Source: Acanthosepion pharaonis
Lineage: Eukaryota > Mollusca > Cephalopoda > Sepiida > Sepiidae
DNA length: 64,000 nucleotides
Direction: 5' to 3'
Assembly (NCBI GenBank): GCA_903632075.3
Contig: CAHIKZ030002637.1
Span: 62,001 to 126,000, forward strand
Positions 10,135-20,162 of the stretch are shown here, piece by piece. Under the pieces are notes generated by a model. It searched no databases and was not told the origin of the DNA. It was given only the letters and a program-made list of their open reading frames with translations. Position 1 is the first letter of the stretch. Each line of letters starts with the position of its first letter. Position numbers and translations under genes: made by a program.

Positions 10135-10430
10135 GTGGTTTAAAGCATTGGTTCGGGAAGTTGGAGATATAGCAATTACGATTTTAATCCTTGGGTCGAG
10201 TAATGTATCCTTGGACTCATTGAAAATGGCGAGCAATAACTGAGCATTATTAAATTAAGCACCAGACGAGATATTCCCACTTTGATTAAATAAAAGGTTC
10301 AATTTGAAATTCCCCGAAGGTTACCCGGATCGAACATCACCTGAGGAAGGCCGGGGGGTACCACATCTGAAACGTTGTGATAACAACAACAAAGATAGGG
10401 ACAATAGTCCGTGTGTAAATAATGTAAAAA
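10135..10430 (+). mobile_element. tRNA-headed SINE with CTGANGA...GAAACG tail motif
   Basis: A tRNA-like head (TAGTGGTTTAAAGCATTGG, box B-like TTAATCCTTGGG) is followed by a body and the tail CACCTGAGGAAGGCCGG ... CTGAAACGTTGTGATAAC, then GGGACAATAGTCC and AATAATGTAAA. The same head/tail order occurs inverted at 58,255-58,555, including GACAATAGTCC. It is a SINE family, not a tRNA gene. Confidence 0.65.
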
Positions 10431-10790
10431 AGATTATTTGGGAATATAGGAGTATGCTCATTTTTTCCCCACATTTTCGTCTTTCAGTTCTCCACTCTCT
10501 CCCCAGTTACATGACAAAAGGCAGAATTCTCAACTGATGGGAAAATATTTGTTTTATTTTCTCATAATTTTCTGGATGGTTAACTTGTTTTTTCTGCTAC
10601 ATTAGATTATTGGTATTGTCATATTTTAACGCATTTTTTTTTCTTGTGAAAATTTGTTATAAACATTATTTCATAAGATTTCAAATCATATGGGGGATTT
10701 TTATCTTAAGTTGTAAAATATAAATCGTTTCATTTCCCTCGCTACACGATTTGTACATCAAGAAATAAATGATGTAATAAATGCGAATAT
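10431..10790. other. No gene seen
   Basis: AT-rich, no repeats recognised beyond short T runs. Confidence 0.4.
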
Positions 10791-11350
10791 CACTATGTCA
10801 CACTTTTTCAACTTTACTCCTATAGGCCGTAGCCCAACATATCATATCACTTTGGAATCATATCGACTCCGTGAGCAAATTAAAAGCATTCAGGGTCAGA
10901 TCCAGACCCACAATCCTGAAATTTGGGATTCCCAAATTTTCATTCCTGCGGTTGTTTTTGGCGATTTTTTATGTGATTTTTTGCAACGATTTTTTTTTTT
11001 TTTTTACGAAAACAGTTTTTATAATTTGAAAATAAATTTGGGAATAATCGAAATTAATTGCGAAACCCAGCGAACGTCATCCATGAAATAAAAATAATTG
11101 TTTGTATGGAAAGTAAGGACCTACGTACATCAAATTGTCTTTAAATTAAGTGGCGGCAGAAGAATTATCGTTGAACTTTTAAGAGGTAAGCTTAAATATT
11201 AATGTAATACTTAAATGTAGTGATCAATTTTGAGTTCTGTAGTTTATTGTTGCCTGTCACATCCACCTATTGTGGTGAAGTCCCCGTCAAAAGCCCTTCA
11301 CTCGAGCTAGCCTGAGTACCGCATAATTGGCTGGGTTTTAAGCTAGTTAG
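10790..11350 (+). repeat. Interspersed repeat, copy of family also at 16.7-17.3 kb
   Basis: Matches the reverse complement of 16,741-17,310 almost throughout: CACTTTTTCAACTTTACTCC, GGAAAGTAAGGACCTACGTA, GTTGAACTTTTAAGAGG, TTTATTGTTGCCTGTC. Its right end (CGAGCTAGCC...GGGTTTTAAGCTAGTT) is a decayed version of the strong terminal hairpin in the other copy. A poly-T at about 10,990-11,006 is an indel difference. No coding capacity, so probably a non-autonomous element. Confidence 0.8.
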
Positions 11351-12080
11351 AAGATTTTTTGGTAAACGCTGCGTTATAGTTTTACAATAAATGTAACGTT
11401 ACGATGAAAAAAGTCATGAATGCTCTTGGGTCAGTAAATGCCATTTGCTAAATCAATGTTTGAATGGTGAAGAGCAGCATTTCATCTTCTCATAATTTTC
11501 GACCTTGTACCAAGCATTTGCATTTTTAAAATTAATTTGTACTATATTCAAAATTAAAATTATATTAATTATTATACAATAACTCAAGACCAGTTGGACG
11601 TGGATCTGACATCACTACCCCAGAAAAATCTACTTCCTATGGAAATCGCAGCAGTAATAGTTAACGTGATGAGATTGAGGCTCAGTGCTACATAAAGAGT
11701 TTACTAGTACTAAGGAGGAATGACATATTCTGTTCCGAATTTGGGACTGTTTTAGATATTGAAATATTTGTTTTGTACTGGACTCGATTTTTTTTAAACC
11801 AGATTGTCACTGCTGAAGTGTTTTGTGTTCTAGTACCATAACTGTATGAATTTTTTTTTAATCTTTTTTACTGTGCGACTGGATTATTAGTAAGGCAGTT
11901 AAAGCCTTATTCCAGCCACCTACAAAAACGAGCCGGAAGATGGCACAAACAAGAAAGGAAACGAAAAAGCTCTCGAAAACAAACAAAAATACAATAGTCT
12001 GTAAATTACGCTAGGAAATATCAGAGGTCAGTAATATCAATAATTTAATTTTTGCTCTAAGAGCTGATCTGCGGCGACCC
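11351..12080. other. No gene seen
   Basis: AT-rich DNA without recognisable repeats or open frames of note. Confidence 0.4.
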
Positions 12081-12084
12081 CATT

Positions 12085-12275
12085 ATGTACTGGTCTCACT
12101 CTAAGATATACCAAAGTAGACTTTGCATTTGGTCTCCTACCTAACGAGCTTGAAATGAATGGATGGAGTAAGGCTGGGAAGGAGCATGAGACTTAGCAAA
12201 AACAGTTAAGAACTACACGAGATAGGAAGTCTTTGAGAGCCACGATCGCCCATATCCTGAAAGGATTCGACACAT
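12085..12275 (+). mobile_element. LINE 3' tail relic (WTEHVSN family)
   Basis: Ends with CTAACGAGCTTGAAATGAATGG then GAGAGCCACGATCGCCCATA and CCTGAAAGGATTCGACACATAG, the same order as the end of the family at 9.9, 30.45 and 57.6 kb (WRAMIxxVxKGHGT region). Upstream parts are missing. Confidence 0.65.
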
Positions 12276-13310
12276 AGAAGAAAAATATTAAGGTTTCTTC
12301 GGAACCACTGATCAATGCAGCTAATTGATGAATCATTTTTTTTTTTTTGTCTGTCGATATTGTCCGCCATTGTAAAACAGAAAGCTGTCTTTCCTTGGAT
12401 GGAGGATGTTAGAATCATTAAATATGACAAAGATATCAGCCAAAACAAACTAGCTTAGTTAGAAAATGCCCATCTCTGAATTATTTGTAATTTTTTTGTT
12501 TTTGTTTTTAGTTTTTCTCATGAAGAAACTCGACTAGCAAGTTTTGTAGTTCAAATGAACTTGACTGGATTTCCCCTTTGATAAACCAATGTACAGCAAC
12601 GTGAACTAAGAGAAGCTGTTAATTTCTTTTATGATATATTATGGACCCTATTGTTGTAAGGAAAATTTTTCGATGAATAATAATTTTATCTCTTCCTTGA
12701 GGAATCGAGGTAATTAAAATTGATGACTAGAATAAAACTCCAACATTTCAACATTTAAAAATTAGATTTGTCACAAAGACAGTTATGCTTACCCTGAGGT
12801 TGAATGCTGAGAGGGAAGAAGGTGGAAGAAGAATTTATATGGAGTTATAGTATGAGATGCAAAGTGAAGAAATTTGGAGTTGAAGGGAGGAGCAATTCCT
12901 ACAACTACTCCCAAAGAAGATGGATAATTCTCCAAATTTGGAAAGATAATTAAGAAAGTAGTAATAGGGAACAAAGAACCCTTGTTGGGATTAATATGAA
13001 AATTGGGGGAATCACCAAATCCCAAGAACCCTTCGGTCCACGCCGGTTTTGCGTCAAAGTGAATATAAACAGATAGCTTTGAAAACTCGCGAACTTGCGC
13101 TGCGAATCCCGCATCGAGTTCCTTTGGAATCCACGCCACCAGATCTCCTGACTCTGAAGAACTTTGAACCCCGAATTTTAGCCGAGGCTCAGTGTCACTA
13201 TAGAGAGTGATGCAGAAAGGGTTAATTTTTGTTGTACGAAGAACTATAAACCAATTGAAGATTAACCCAATGTATCTTTCGTTTTTATTTTTCGTTGTGA
13301 AGATATTTTT
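12276..13310. other. No supported gene
   Basis: A 116-residue minus frame (13,139-12,789) starts on GTG and ends at a possible donor AGG|GTAAGC, but its Pro/Phe/Ser-rich sequence has no recognisable domain. Confidence 0.4.
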
Positions 13311-13314
13311 CCCC

Positions 13315-13400
13315 TAAATATAGCGCCCACCACGACTCGAACCAGCGCTTCGATTACTACATTCGATCTTCCACTGCTCTGAGATCAAGAACACGATGTA
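13315..13400 (-). repeat. tRNA-like sequence, probable SINE head
   Basis: On the minus strand a box A-like TGATCTCAGAGCAGTGG precedes a box B-like GGTTCGAGTC by about 40 bases. No credible cloverleaf with an anticodon arm, so a SINE head or a primer-site relic is more likely than a tRNA gene. Confidence 0.3.
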
Positions 13401-13660
13401 GGCAGAGTTGGTGTGGACCGAAACGGCCAGCGACCAACTGCCAGCTCGGACCAGCGTCAGTATTGACTAACGCAGATTTAGTCCTATGGTTAAAACGTCA
13501 GACCGGACCACTAAACATGGTTACACCACGTTGTGTAGGCGGTGATAAAAGGGTTATATATTATTCCATCTGTCATTCAAGCTGTGCACAAGTTAAATAA
13601 ACAGATACCGCCGTGTTAAACACTGCATTTCTGCGATATTTTAAACTTAAAGTAATATTT
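13400..13660 (+). mobile_element. Possible LTR relic with TATA and polyA signals
   Basis: GATAAAAGGGTTATATATT (13,544-13,562) and AATAAA (13,596-13,601) are spaced like the TATA box and polyA signal of a short LTR, in a block less AT-rich than its flanks. No coding region or second LTR is present. Confidence 0.3.
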
Positions 13661-13807
13661 GTTTCAAATGAGATTGTAGAGGACCGTCTGTGTTTGCGTG
13701 TTGTATTAGAAACACATGTAACTCCTAGTAGAATATTAAAAGGTCCAACTACAAGAAAATAGACGGACTTGAATTAAATCCAACTGAAGATAAAGAAGAC
13801 AAACAAG

Positions 13808-13812
<5 letters not shown>

Positions 13813-13850
<38 letters not shown>
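13813..13850. repeat. (TA)n microsatellite
   Basis: About 19 TA units immediately outside the left arm of the foldback that follows. Confidence 0.95.
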
Positions 13851-13851
<1 letters not shown>

Positions 13852-13853
<2 letters not shown>

Positions 13854-14530
13854 AAGGTAAATTTTGGTTTGGTTTCTCGAGCGCTAATATCCCTTAAAAC
13901 TTTTCCCAAATCGTCATAATTCCGTGCAAATGTACATGCTGAACTCGAATTAACAATTAAATTATGAAGAAACCTTACTGTTTTGGAGTTATCGACAAGA
14001 AAAAAATCGGACTTCTTGTTGGTCATTCGTAACCCCATTACTACCATCATGATTACTGTTTCACTGCGTAGTACCTACGCAGGCGTAATCAGAAAATTTG
14101 GCCTATTTACTTCTTTTACAGACTTTCCTTGCAGAAAATCACTACGCACTACCGTAAAGAAATGTATATTTTTTATTTATTTTTTTTTTTTTTGGTAAGT
14201 GTAGTTTTATTTATAACAAAAACAAATTAAATAATACAACAGAACCTTTTTCCATTTCGAATGGCAATGACAAATTAAAAGAACAAATTAAACAATAAAA
14301 ATAAAGCATTTTTTATATTGTAAAATTGAAATCATGAAGGCAGTAATGGGGGACGAATGACCAATGAGAAGTCCAATTTTTTCTTGTCGATAATTCCAAA
14401 ATTATGAAGATTTCTTCATAATTTAGTTGTTAATTCGAGTTCAGCATGTACATTTGCACGGAATTATGACGATTTTCGAAAAAACTTAAGGGATATTAGC
14501 GCCCGGGAAACAAAACCAAAATTTAGCATA
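13852..14530. repeat. Foldback element with about 200-bp inverted arms
   Basis: 13,852-14,055 matches the reverse complement of about 14,325-14,530 (shared GCGCTAATATCCCTTAA, CGTCATAATTCCGTGCAAAT, GTACATGCTGAACTCGAATT, TTATCGACAAGAAAAAA). A spacer of roughly 270 bases contains a perfect 7-bp hairpin TGCGTAG-TAC-CTACGCA at 14,065-14,081. It has no long open frame, so it is probably a non-autonomous foldback transposon or an inverted duplication. Confidence 0.85.
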
Positions 14531-14725
14531 AACAAATATATGTATTAAACAAAACAATTTTACAATGGACAATAACATTTGTGTGTGTGTAAACATTGGT
14601 GTCTGTTCTTTGGTGAATGTTCGTACGTACGTGTATGTGTGTATAATGTTCATGGCATTTCCCACAAATGGGAAGACGCGAATCTTCTAAGAGAGCTTAC
14701 ATTGTAGTCGCTGTAATGAAGAAAT

Positions 14726-14871
14726 GGCAGAGAGGAACCCGGACGGAGCTTTGCCGAAGGGCAAAGTTTCATCCGGGGAGGTAGACAGACCCTGAACCCG
14801 TCTAGGCGGGTTCAAAGGGTATATTTTTGGCCGAGCCTACGGGCTCGGAGAAACCCACATTAAACTCTGCC
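14726..14871. other. Compact multi-hairpin structure, possible structured RNA
   Basis: A 7-bp outer stem (GGCAGAG 14,726-14,732 with CTCTGCC 14,865-14,871) encloses three stem-loops. First, CCCGGA/TCCGGG (14,738-14,743 with 14,772-14,777) around CTTTGCC-GAAG-GGCAAAG (14,749-14,766). Second, ACCCTGAACCCG (14,789-14,800) with CGGGTTC plus AGGGT (14,807-14,820). Third, CCGAGCC-TACG-GGCTCGG (14,831-14,848). The block is GC-rich in an AT-rich setting and has no reading frame. It is not a tRNA, 5S, U snRNA or SRP RNA that I recognise. Strand is undetermined, since palindromic stems fold on both. Confidence 0.55.
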
Positions 14872-14934
14872 TTGTGCCACATTCAATCCTCGTGGGTGGA
14901 TCGTTAAATATTGAAAAAATGAAAAAGAGTACGA

Positions 14935-14991
14935 GGCGAGAAGTCGCCCAGTATTTAGGGAGAATTTAGAAATTAAGGAGGAGCTAACTCC
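14935..14991. other. Two further tight tetraloop hairpins
   Basis: GGCGA-GAAG-TCGCC (14,935-14,948) and GGAG-CTAA-CTCC (14,980-14,991) follow the larger structure. The GAAG loop is the same as in the first inner hairpin upstream. Confidence 0.45.
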
Positions 14992-14995
14992 GACA

Positions 14996-16025
14996 AGATT
15001 AATTAAACTTTAAATCACCTAATATTCCTCAAATAAAGTTTCAGAAAAACATATTTTATTTTCTGATGAAAAATGGTGCTAAATTTCAGCAATTTTGAAA
15101 CGAAAATTCCTTCTAGTCAATTTAAATTAATTTTGAAATACAGCAAATATGTTGCTTATTGGAAATATTAAATTTAATCAATTAAAAATTAAAACTAAAA
15201 AAGCTTCAAGAAAAATTTTTCATTTTTTAAAATTAATTTTAAACCTTAGGTATCGCGAATCTGTGGGAGTACCTTACATACAACTAGTTTCTCCGATTGT
15301 GTATGTTTTTGTTTTTTTTTAGATTTAACAGGAATTGTTACTTTAAGGAATCCTCAAAGCAAAAGTATTTATCTGTAACACTTTTAATATCTGTTTCTTA
15401 TAGACTTTTAGTTTTAAATCAGCGCGTTTGCTTTCAAAGAAAACTGGCTTAAAAACTCATTTTCGTCGTTTTGTATTTGAACGCCTGTTGAGATTAAATG
15501 TCAACAAGCATTTAAATAATTGCGTCACTAGCGAACATATCTCCATAAGTTAGACTGATTTTTTCATTCCTCTATCATTTGTAACCACATAACTACATAA
15601 ATCTGACATTAATTCACATTGACGGCAGTACTTTGATTTACATTACCATCACCCGTTTATTTTTTGTATTTTGATTAAAAAAAAATGTCACAAAAATGTA
15701 AAAACGGTCTTAATTGCCAATAATATAAGTGTTAGAGTTAGATGGCTATAAAAAAGGCACTGTTAATTATTTACAGTTAAACGTACTTTCGTCTTGTACC
15801 CATTTTTTTGCAAAAATACCAAACACTCTAAAACTACACTGAATCGGTTTTTAAAGCATATCACTTTGACACGGCCTTTTTCAAAAAGAAAAACAATATG
15901 GCTTTCGTTTCTCTAGGTCAACCGATGTGTTAACGCATATGATTGAATTTTATTTGTAATCTAAGAACGGCGAGGATCGCTCTGTGGCTTCTGATATCTC
16001 GAAGGTCATCGCTATCTACACACTA
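14996..16025. other. No gene seen
   Basis: AT-rich sequence with no recognisable repeat family or coding signal. Confidence 0.4.
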
Positions 16026-16029
16026 AAGT

Positions 16030-16112
16030 ATTCTCATTATCTTTAAGTCCCAGTAACCCTTTGTGTCTCAGTAGGATTATCGCTTTGCTTGGGGTGAAAT
16101 GATTAAAGAAAA
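16030..16112 (+). mobile_element. LINE 3'-end fragment (CR1/jockey-like)
   Basis: Contains the family terminus CCCTTTGTGTCTCAGTAGG then ATCGCTTTGCTTGGGGTGAA and an A-rich tail. Confidence 0.65.
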
Positions 16113-16469
16113 CTAAAAAAGAATAAAACAAAGATAAAAAGAAATTTTCCTTTTCTCTTTGTTTTAGTTTATGTCGACCTCGTTTCTCATTAAAATGATA
16201 CTATCTATTATTTTAGTGTATTTTGAGTGTGAGTGTTTTTTGTTTGTTTTCTTGTACATTCTCACATACCTCAAAATATTAATTTTTGTAAAGTAATTTC
16301 GCATTTTTGAAAAGGGAATAAAAACCAGTGCAGTTTTGTTTTCTTCTCAGTCTGTGAAGGTCCTTTGGCGGCCTTCCTAAGATTTATGACAAGGAATGAG
16401 CCATTAACTTAGCGCGCTGGCCCAATTGCTTGTTGGTTGGGGTGGATGTGAAACACAGAGACGATCATC

Positions 16470-16578
16470 TCTCTTTTCGATTCATAATCGCCAAAGGGTA
16501 TTTGCGTGTAAGTGAATTTAAAGAACTCGAATGGAACTTGAACTCGTCTCTCCGATTTCTAATAGCACATCGCCCATC
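16470..16578 (-). mobile_element. Body of a 5S-derived SINE
   Basis: Continues from the 5S-like head on the minus strand. It shares the GGAGAG...GAGTTC...TTCC block and GCAAATACCC with 58,875-59,030, and the latter part with 31,190-31,300. Confidence 0.6.
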
Positions 16579-16698
16579 AATGCTTACAGCATTTGGTTTT
16601 TCCAAGCGGTCACCCATTTAGGTACTGACCAGGCACGACACTGCTTAACTTTGGTGATCTCATGAGAACCGCTTGCAGCGTGATATGGCCGAAAGTAG
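16579..16698 (-). pseudogene. 5S rRNA-like sequence, full 120 nt (5S-SINE head)
   Basis: The minus strand aligns along the whole 5S rRNA: GGCCATATCACGCTG, GATCACCAAAGTTAAGCAG (box A region), CCTGGTCAGTACCTAAATGG and GTGACCGCTTGGAAAAACCA (box C region), CTGTAAGC at the 3' end. Length is the expected 120 nt. Several stem positions differ from the metazoan consensus. Downstream sequence on the same strand (GGAGAGACGAGTTC and CACGCAAATACCC) is shared with the other 5S-like copy at 58.8 kb, so this is most likely the Pol III promoter head of a 5S-derived SINE and not a working rRNA gene. Confidence 0.85.
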
Positions 16699-16740
16699 AT
16701 CAAATTTAAGCAAAATTAAATTTAAGAACATAATTATTAA

Positions 16741-17310
16741 AAACTAGCTTAAAAGCCGCCCTATCGGGTGGCATTTAAGCTAGCTCCTGCGGATGGCTCT
16801 TGATTGAGCCTTAATCAAAATAGGTAGGGAGGAATAGATGCGACAGGCAACAATAAATTACAGAACCCAAAATTGATCACTACATTTAAGTATTGCATTA
16901 ATATTTAAGCTTTCCTCTTAAAAGTTCAACGATAATTCTACTGCCGCCATTTAATATAAAGACAATTTGATGTACGTAGGTCCTTACTTTCCATACAAAC
17001 AATTATTTTTATTTCATGGATGACTTTCGCTGGATTTCGCAATTAATTTCGATTATTTCCAAGTTATAAATATTGTTATCGTACTAAAAAATTCGTCGCC
17101 AAAAATCACGTACAGAAACCACCGTAGACATTCGCAGTAAATGAAAACTTGTGCACCCCAAATTTCAGGATTGTGTGTCCGGATCCGGTACGGAATGTTT
17201 TTAATTTACTCACGAAGTCGGCCTGATTCCAAAATGGTATAATATGTTGGGTTACGGCCCCTAGGAGTAAAATTGAAAAAGTGTGACACACTGACACTCG
17301 CATTTATTAT
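16741..17310 (-). repeat. Interspersed repeat with terminal 18-bp hairpin
   Basis: Reverse complement of the copy at 10,790-11,350. Its outer end is a strong hairpin: CTAGCTTAAAAGCCGCCC (16,744-16,761), loop TATC, then the pairing arm 16,766-16,783, 17 of 18 positions paired including one G-U. A second hairpin GGCTC-TTGATT-GAGCC follows (16,795-16,810). The other end, GTGTGACACAC...CGCATTTATTATA, is partly duplicated at 17,345-17,400. Confidence 0.8.
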
Positions 17311-17429
17311 ATAAAAGAAGATGAGCTATTGAAAGTTACAGAGTTGTGTCACTTTAATTGAAAAAGTGTGTCACAGTGGCATTCGCATTTATTATACAGA
17401 TGACAATAGCCCAAAATGAAACTATTTTT

Positions 17430-17575
17430 TTTATTCCATCTCTGGATGACAACTAACGAGTACTGACTTAACATACTTTCGTACAGGAGAAGCTTAAGGT
17501 ACCCAATGAGGATCGAACTAGTATTTTAATAATAGGAAGACTTCTTCATTGCTTACATGTTGCTGACCGTTACTA
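17430..17575 (-). repeat. tRNA-like SINE fragment, minus strand
   Basis: The reverse complement carries TAGTTCGATCCTCATTGGGT, matching the box B part of the copy at 18,785-18,885. Confidence 0.5.
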
Positions 17576-17599
17576 CAAAACGTTTTTTCCTGGGGTGCA

Positions 17600-18175
17600 C
17601 GGAAGAACAACTTCTTCTGTGTCGTGTCTATGATGTGGACGTGAGTGAACATGGCTCACCACAATTTCCTGTCCTTTGTAGCTCTTAGCAAATTTTGTCT
17701 TTTTGTTATCTCTCCTAATCTCTGTTCTGCCAAACATTTACATAAGATTCGTTAGGTAGTTTATGCGTTGCTTCCTCTTGCCTTTAATATGTCTTGTCAG
17801 TGTCAATTTTCCTAATTCAAATTTTTCCTCATTTTTGGCCACAGTATTTTCAACTGTCTCTTCTTGATGTTAAATATAAGAGTCCTTTTTGTTTCCATTT
17901 TCTCTAAAACTTCGTCATTGCTCACATGTTCAGTCCATGGTATTCTCAGCATCTTTCTGTTGAACCGCATTTCTGTTTCCTCAAGTCTCTTCTTCATCTG
18001 TAATGAGATTGTCCATCATTCACTGCCACATACGGGAACCTTAACAGTTTGTTTCCAACGAGATTTTTCTACTTCAAATACTTTGCTTAGTTTTTGGATG
18101 ACATCTTGCGCTATCCCAATGCTCCTTCGGATTTCGGTGCCGCATTATCCGACTTCTGTTAAAACACTTTATAAA
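17600..18175 (-). mobile_element. LINE reverse-transcriptase C-terminal relic (WTEHVSN family)
   Basis: The minus strand encodes MKKRLEETEMRFNRKMLRI, then PWTEHVSNDEVLEKMETKRT and IFNIKKRQLKIL. The 3' end near 17,600-17,680 matches the family tail (GTGGTGAGCCATGTTCACTC region). Stops and frameshifts interrupt the rest. Confidence 0.85.
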
Positions 18176-18199
18176 TGTTTAAAAAATATTACTAAATAA

Positions 18200-18660
18200 A
18201 AAAATATATTTTTTAGTGGGTGTCTTCAATGTCGAGTTATAGTTCGCCAACTAGTCTAGTTGACCATGAGTAGAGAGAGTTCTATTTTCACTGGAGGCTC
18301 TATATTTACAGGCTTGTGCCAAAACTAAGTTAAGTTAAGTAAATAATAAATTCAAGAACAGTAATTCTGAATTACGTGACCAGAAAGAATTTTCATCTGC
18401 AGTTGAAAGATGATCTTGGCTTTCGTTATCAGTTTAATCTAATCTGCTATGCAAAATATTAACTCTTATTCTGTATGGACCGTATATCAAGTAGGTTCCG
18501 CGCTGCTTACCCCTGTTCCTCTCTCCCTCAATCTGTCCAGTGGCTATCAGATTTCCCAAGCCCTCCTTCCCCATTACGTGCCACAGAAAATTCTATATTT
18601 AATGCACTTGAAAATGTAAGTGCTTCACTTTTTAAAAAATATATATCAAATACTGATTTG
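18200..18660. other. No supported gene
   Basis: An 86-residue plus frame from 18,475 overlaps the inverted SINE-tail motif and has no domain signature. Confidence 0.4.
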
Positions 18661-18664
18661 GTCA

Positions 18665-18720
18665 AACTTGTTTGTGATAGGGACAACATTTCGGTCGTTT
18701 TACTCCGGTCTTCTGATGCC
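18665..18720 (-). repeat. SINE tail motif (AGAAGACCGG...CCGAAATGTTGT)
   Basis: The reverse complement reads CAGAAGACCGGAGTAAAACG then ACCGAAATGTTGTCCCTATC, the same organisation as the tails at 10,350 and 58,300. Confidence 0.55.
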
Positions 18721-18784
18721 TGGCGTATTCAGTAAGTTTTCGATATTTCTAAACGGACCCTTTATAGTGATTTTCCAAGACCGA

Positions 18785-18885
18785 AAGTAGGGGCACCCAG
18801 TGAGGATCAAACTCACTATTCAGCCGTAATTGTTCTAGTGATACAAGCTTGCCAACCTTTACACCGCCCCGAGGTTCCTAAACGT
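18785..18885 (-). repeat. tRNA-like SINE head, minus strand
   Basis: The reverse complement has GGTTGGCAAGCTTGTATCAC (box A side) and GAGTTTGATCCTCACTGGGT (box B side). Shared with 17,430-17,575. A degenerate tRNA-like sequence. Confidence 0.55.
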
Positions 18886-18899
18886 ACTCTTTATATAAT

Positions 18900-19865
18900 C
18901 CATGGACTATTCTCATTCCACTGTTCATACTAAAGCACGACGAACTAATACGCTGACTAAAACAACTAAGATGGGGAGGCTAGTTCAAATAAATCAACGT
19001 ATAAAAATGACAGTTCCTATTATCAGAAATTCAAACAATCCTTTAAAGTTTCACTTTTTAAACATTCGCAAATCCGGCGTTTACAAAGTTGCGGACAATG
19101 CATAAAACTGCACTTGTCAGTAACAAGGAAATATGACACAGAATTTTCGTCAAGAAAGTTGAATTTTGCATCTGTCATTTTAGAGAAGATGTCACTTGTT
19201 TCCTTATGGCATTCGGGAGTCACTATTAATTTAGTTGGTTAGTAGAGGGCCTAGCTTTAAGAGTGATCTTGAGTTGAGGTGCTGATATGTAGGCAAACTA
19301 ACAAATTAAAATAATCTTTCTAATAAATCAATCACGTCACTCAAAATATGTGAATTTAGTAAACTTAAATATAGTAACTGTGAATGATAGGTTCGGATGT
19401 TAGAGAGAAGAGGTTGTGGGGTGCAGCGTACCCGGATTAAAGGAGAATTTAATACGGGATACCCTGCCCACAAAATACAACGCAAATCTCAAGAAGAAAC
19501 AACACGATAAGGAACGTTTATAAAAAATAGAACATTGTATATTTATTATCTTGTGAATAGGGTAAAAAAAGATTAATGTTTTAGTTCGTTTCAAAAAATG
19601 TGATTTTGATAAAAATGTCTGTGTTCGTTGTCTTTTAACAGAGTAGTAGAATAATGTCTGTTTCTTTTGTTTTTGTATAGTTGTAAAATGAAAAAGGGGC
19701 GAGCAATTTAAGTTGAAAAAAGAGAGTGTGAATGAGGAATAAAGATAAAAGGAAAATGTACTTATGAATTGTTTTGAAGTCAGTTGTAAATTCGTTGTTG
19801 TTCCTTCCTACTCCACTTCTCGGCTCTTTGTGTAAGTGTGAGTCAGTGATGAAATTTACTGTCAA
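18900..19865. other. No supported gene
   Basis: Short frames at 18,902-19,105, 19,400-19,594 and 19,635-19,865 have low-complexity or unrecognised translations. Confidence 0.4.
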
Positions 19866-19869
19866 TCTT

Positions 19870-20162
19870 CTGTGATCTTTTGCGCCTAAACTCCTAAATG
19901 TAGTCGTCTCTTCTACTCCAATAGCTTCATGTCTCGCACTTCTCGCCTATGGAACTCCCTCCCCATTTCTTGTTTTCCTGATAGCTATAATTTCCAACTA
20001 TTCAAATGTAATGTCAATTAATGTCTCCAGAAGCCCTGATCTATCCCCTATCTTCCTCTTCATTCTTTCCTCTATCACTCCTATTTGCTCTCCTTCCAAC
20101 TCTCTGTAACCCCTTGCGTGCTAGTGGCTTCCCGCCTTGCTTGGGGTTGAATGCTTAAAAAA
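19870..20162 (+). mobile_element. LINE 3' end with RT C-terminus (CR1/jockey-like)
   Basis: Encodes RTSRLWNSLPISCFPDSYNF followed by QLFKCNVN and a stop. This is the characteristic C-terminal RTxRLWNSLPxxxFP motif of CR1/jockey-like reverse transcriptases. It ends with the family terminus (CCCGCCTTGCTTGGGGTTGA) and an A-tail near 20,157. 5'-truncated. Confidence 0.85.

Noticed and set aside
12789..13139. 116-residue minus-strand frame with a possible donor
   Set aside because: Begins at GTG, is Pro/Phe/Ser-rich with no domain, and lies next to LTR-like debris.
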